From Boseongicola sp. (GTDB lineage Bacteria; Pseudomonadota; Alphaproteobacteria; Rhodobacterales; Rhodobacteraceae): a stretch of DNA of 64,000 bases. The translations under genes and the position numbers were made by a program. The notes under the pieces are model-generated. The model did not search any database. It was not told the DNA's origin and saw only the letters and a program-made list of their open reading frames with translations. The first letter of the stretch is position 1. Each line of letters starts with the position of its first letter. The stretch lies in contig JAPPCV010000118.1 in the NCBI GenBank assembly GCA_028824715.1, forward strand, positions 1-64,000. The letters run 5' to 3'. Of the stretch, positions 63,121 to 64,000 are shown in pieces.

Positions 63121-64000
63121 TTGACCCGCTGTCGATTCGTCGCGTGTCTCGTCACCGCATTGCTTGCGCTCTGCGGTTCGGGAGCGGCAGAGAGTGCGGA
63201 TGAGTCATCCGTAACCGCTCCGCATGCGGCGCGGGCCCTGCTACTTGACGGTGCGCGTGCAGGTGACAGGCTGATCGTCGTAGGAAGCCGCGGCCACATT
63301 CTTGTCTCCGACGACGAAGCCAGGAGCTGGAGACTGGCCTCGTCGCCGACAAGGGCAATGCTGACGGCGGTCTACATGCACGACGCGAGGCTCGGCTGGG
63401 CTGTCGGGCACGACGCGATCATCCTTCGCACGGTCGATGGAGGCGAGACCTGGCAGAGTGTTCACCATGCACCCGAGGAAGAACGTCCGCTTTTTGATGT
63501 CCTGTTCGTCGACGCGAACAAGGGGCTGGCCATCGGCGCCTACGGCTACCTGCTCTCGACCGAGGACGGGGGAGAGAGCTGGGCTTCCGGCTCGGTCAGC
63601 GAAGACGACGACTATCACATGAACGCGGTCACGTCGGCGGCAGGCGTTCTCTATGTCGGTGCGGAGGCCGGCGTCGCCCGCCGGTCGGACGACGGCGGGG
63701 CAAGCTGGACGACGCTCGAACCGCCCTACTTCGGATCCTGGTTTGGCGCGACCGCACTCGATGCCGACACGGTGATCCTTGTTGGCCTCCGGGGTCACAT
63801 GTTCAGGTCCGACGACGGTGGATCGAACTGGACGCACATTCCGACCGGCACCACGGCCACGCTGACGAGCATTCAGCCGACGGGGTCGGGGAGTGTCATC
63901 GTCACCGGTTTGGACGGCGTGCTGCTGGAGAGCCGCGACGGAGGCAGAACCGTTTCGCTTCAGAGCCTGCCTGACCGGGCCGGAATTTCAGGCGCACTGC
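63121..64000 (+). CDS. YCF48-related beta-propeller protein, truncated by window end
   Basis: Exported beta-propeller protein; at least 293 residues are in the window and the frame is still open at its end. Repeats of the type RSWRLASSP, GETWQSV, GESWASG, GASWTTLE, GSNWTHI and GRTVSLQ mark the YCF48/BNR-like blades. There is no in-frame ATG or GTG at the start; a TTG at 63121 precedes a hydrophobic signal (FVACLVTALLALCGSGAAES). In this operon type it is usually followed by an RND/MMPL transporter outside the window. Confidence 0.85.
   Translation, partial: MTRCRFVACLVTALLALCGSGAAESADESSVTAPHAARALLLDGARAGDRLIVVGSRGHILVSDDEARSWRLASSPTRAMLTAVYMHDARLGWAVGHDAIILRTVDGGETWQSVHHAPEEERPLFDVLFVDANKGLAIGAYGYLLSTEDGGESWASGSVSEDDDYHMNAVTSAAGVLYVGAEAGVARRSDDGGASWTTLEPPYFGSWFGATALDADTVILVGLRGHMFRSDDGGSNWTHIPTGTTATLTSIQPTGSGSVIVTGLDGVLLESRDGGRTVSLQSLPDRAGISGAL

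Noticed and set aside
1-64000. CRISPR arrays, rRNA or tRNA genes
   Set aside because: No regularly spaced repeats, and no tRNA- or rRNA-like sequence was recognised when reading the window by eye; short tRNAs could have been missed.

Overview
The window looks like chromosomal DNA of a GC-rich alphaproteobacterium, probably Rhodobacterales-like. The basis is the aerobic (late cobalt insertion) cobalamin pathway with CobG and CobN, a TRAP transporter, a DmdA-like methyltransferase next to an MttB-family methyltransferase, a P4-type integrase with Arm domain, and strong codon bias to G/C. No rRNA, tRNA or CRISPR was seen. The taxonomic placement is inference.

Region 1 (1-3812) is a complete RIT element (recombinase in trio): three tyrosine recombinase genes joined by ATGA overlaps, bounded by a 137-bp inverted repeat with one mismatch. 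The ribosome binding site of the first recombinase sits in a perfect 8-bp hairpin stem. Region 2 (4106-12730) is a minus-strand catabolic operon: acyl-CoA dehydrogenase, enoyl-CoA hydratase, methanethiol oxidase-type selenium-binding protein, ferredoxin, CoA-binding protein, thiolase. A roughly 3.5-kb island (integrase, orphan DarG antitoxin broken by an amber codon, HTH remnant) has inserted into the hydratase gene. The hydratase is now in pieces and the ferredoxin carries a frameshift.

Region 3 (12915-31239) is a catabolic and transport block. It holds a LysR regulator, a TRAP transporter, an FMN 2-hydroxy-acid dehydrogenase, a ThDP decarboxylase-type enzyme, a transthyretin-fold (HIUase-like) protein, a DmdA-like folate-dependent demethylase, a ketopantoate-reductase-like enzyme, an MttB-family methyltransferase, a second LysR regulator, an S51 peptidase and a Dpp-type ABC transporter with two ATPases fused in one chain. 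Together they suggest uptake and breakdown of a methylated, possibly amino-acid-like compound. The substrate is unknown, and this block is the best candidate for an undescribed pathway.

Region 4 (31530-35286) holds a cobalt-uptake module (cbtB, cbtA and a His-rich third gene) behind a cobalamin riboswitch, followed by an iron-sulfur flavin oxidoreductase of the trimethylamine-dehydrogenase type. Region 5 (35564-37908) holds abortive-infection/toxin-antitoxin-like genes (AbiEii nucleotidyltransferase with an unknown partner, and an AbiEi-like gene). Region 6 (38400-54260) is a nearly complete corrin ring pathway, cobFABMLKJIHGN plus cobW and a DUF1636 gene, behind a second cobalamin riboswitch. 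A glycine-zipper lipoprotein and a Uma2 nuclease-like gene are inserted in it, and cobK lies on the opposite strand with its start codon overlapping that of cobL.

Region 7 (54590-58557) has two VapBC-like toxin-antitoxin pairs around a lone flavin-dependent halogenase. Region 8 (59654-64000) starts a DUF1302 / DUF1329 / YCF48 envelope operon that runs off the window. The cobalamin genes may serve the corrinoid-dependent methyl transfer expected of MttB enzymes, but that link is inference.
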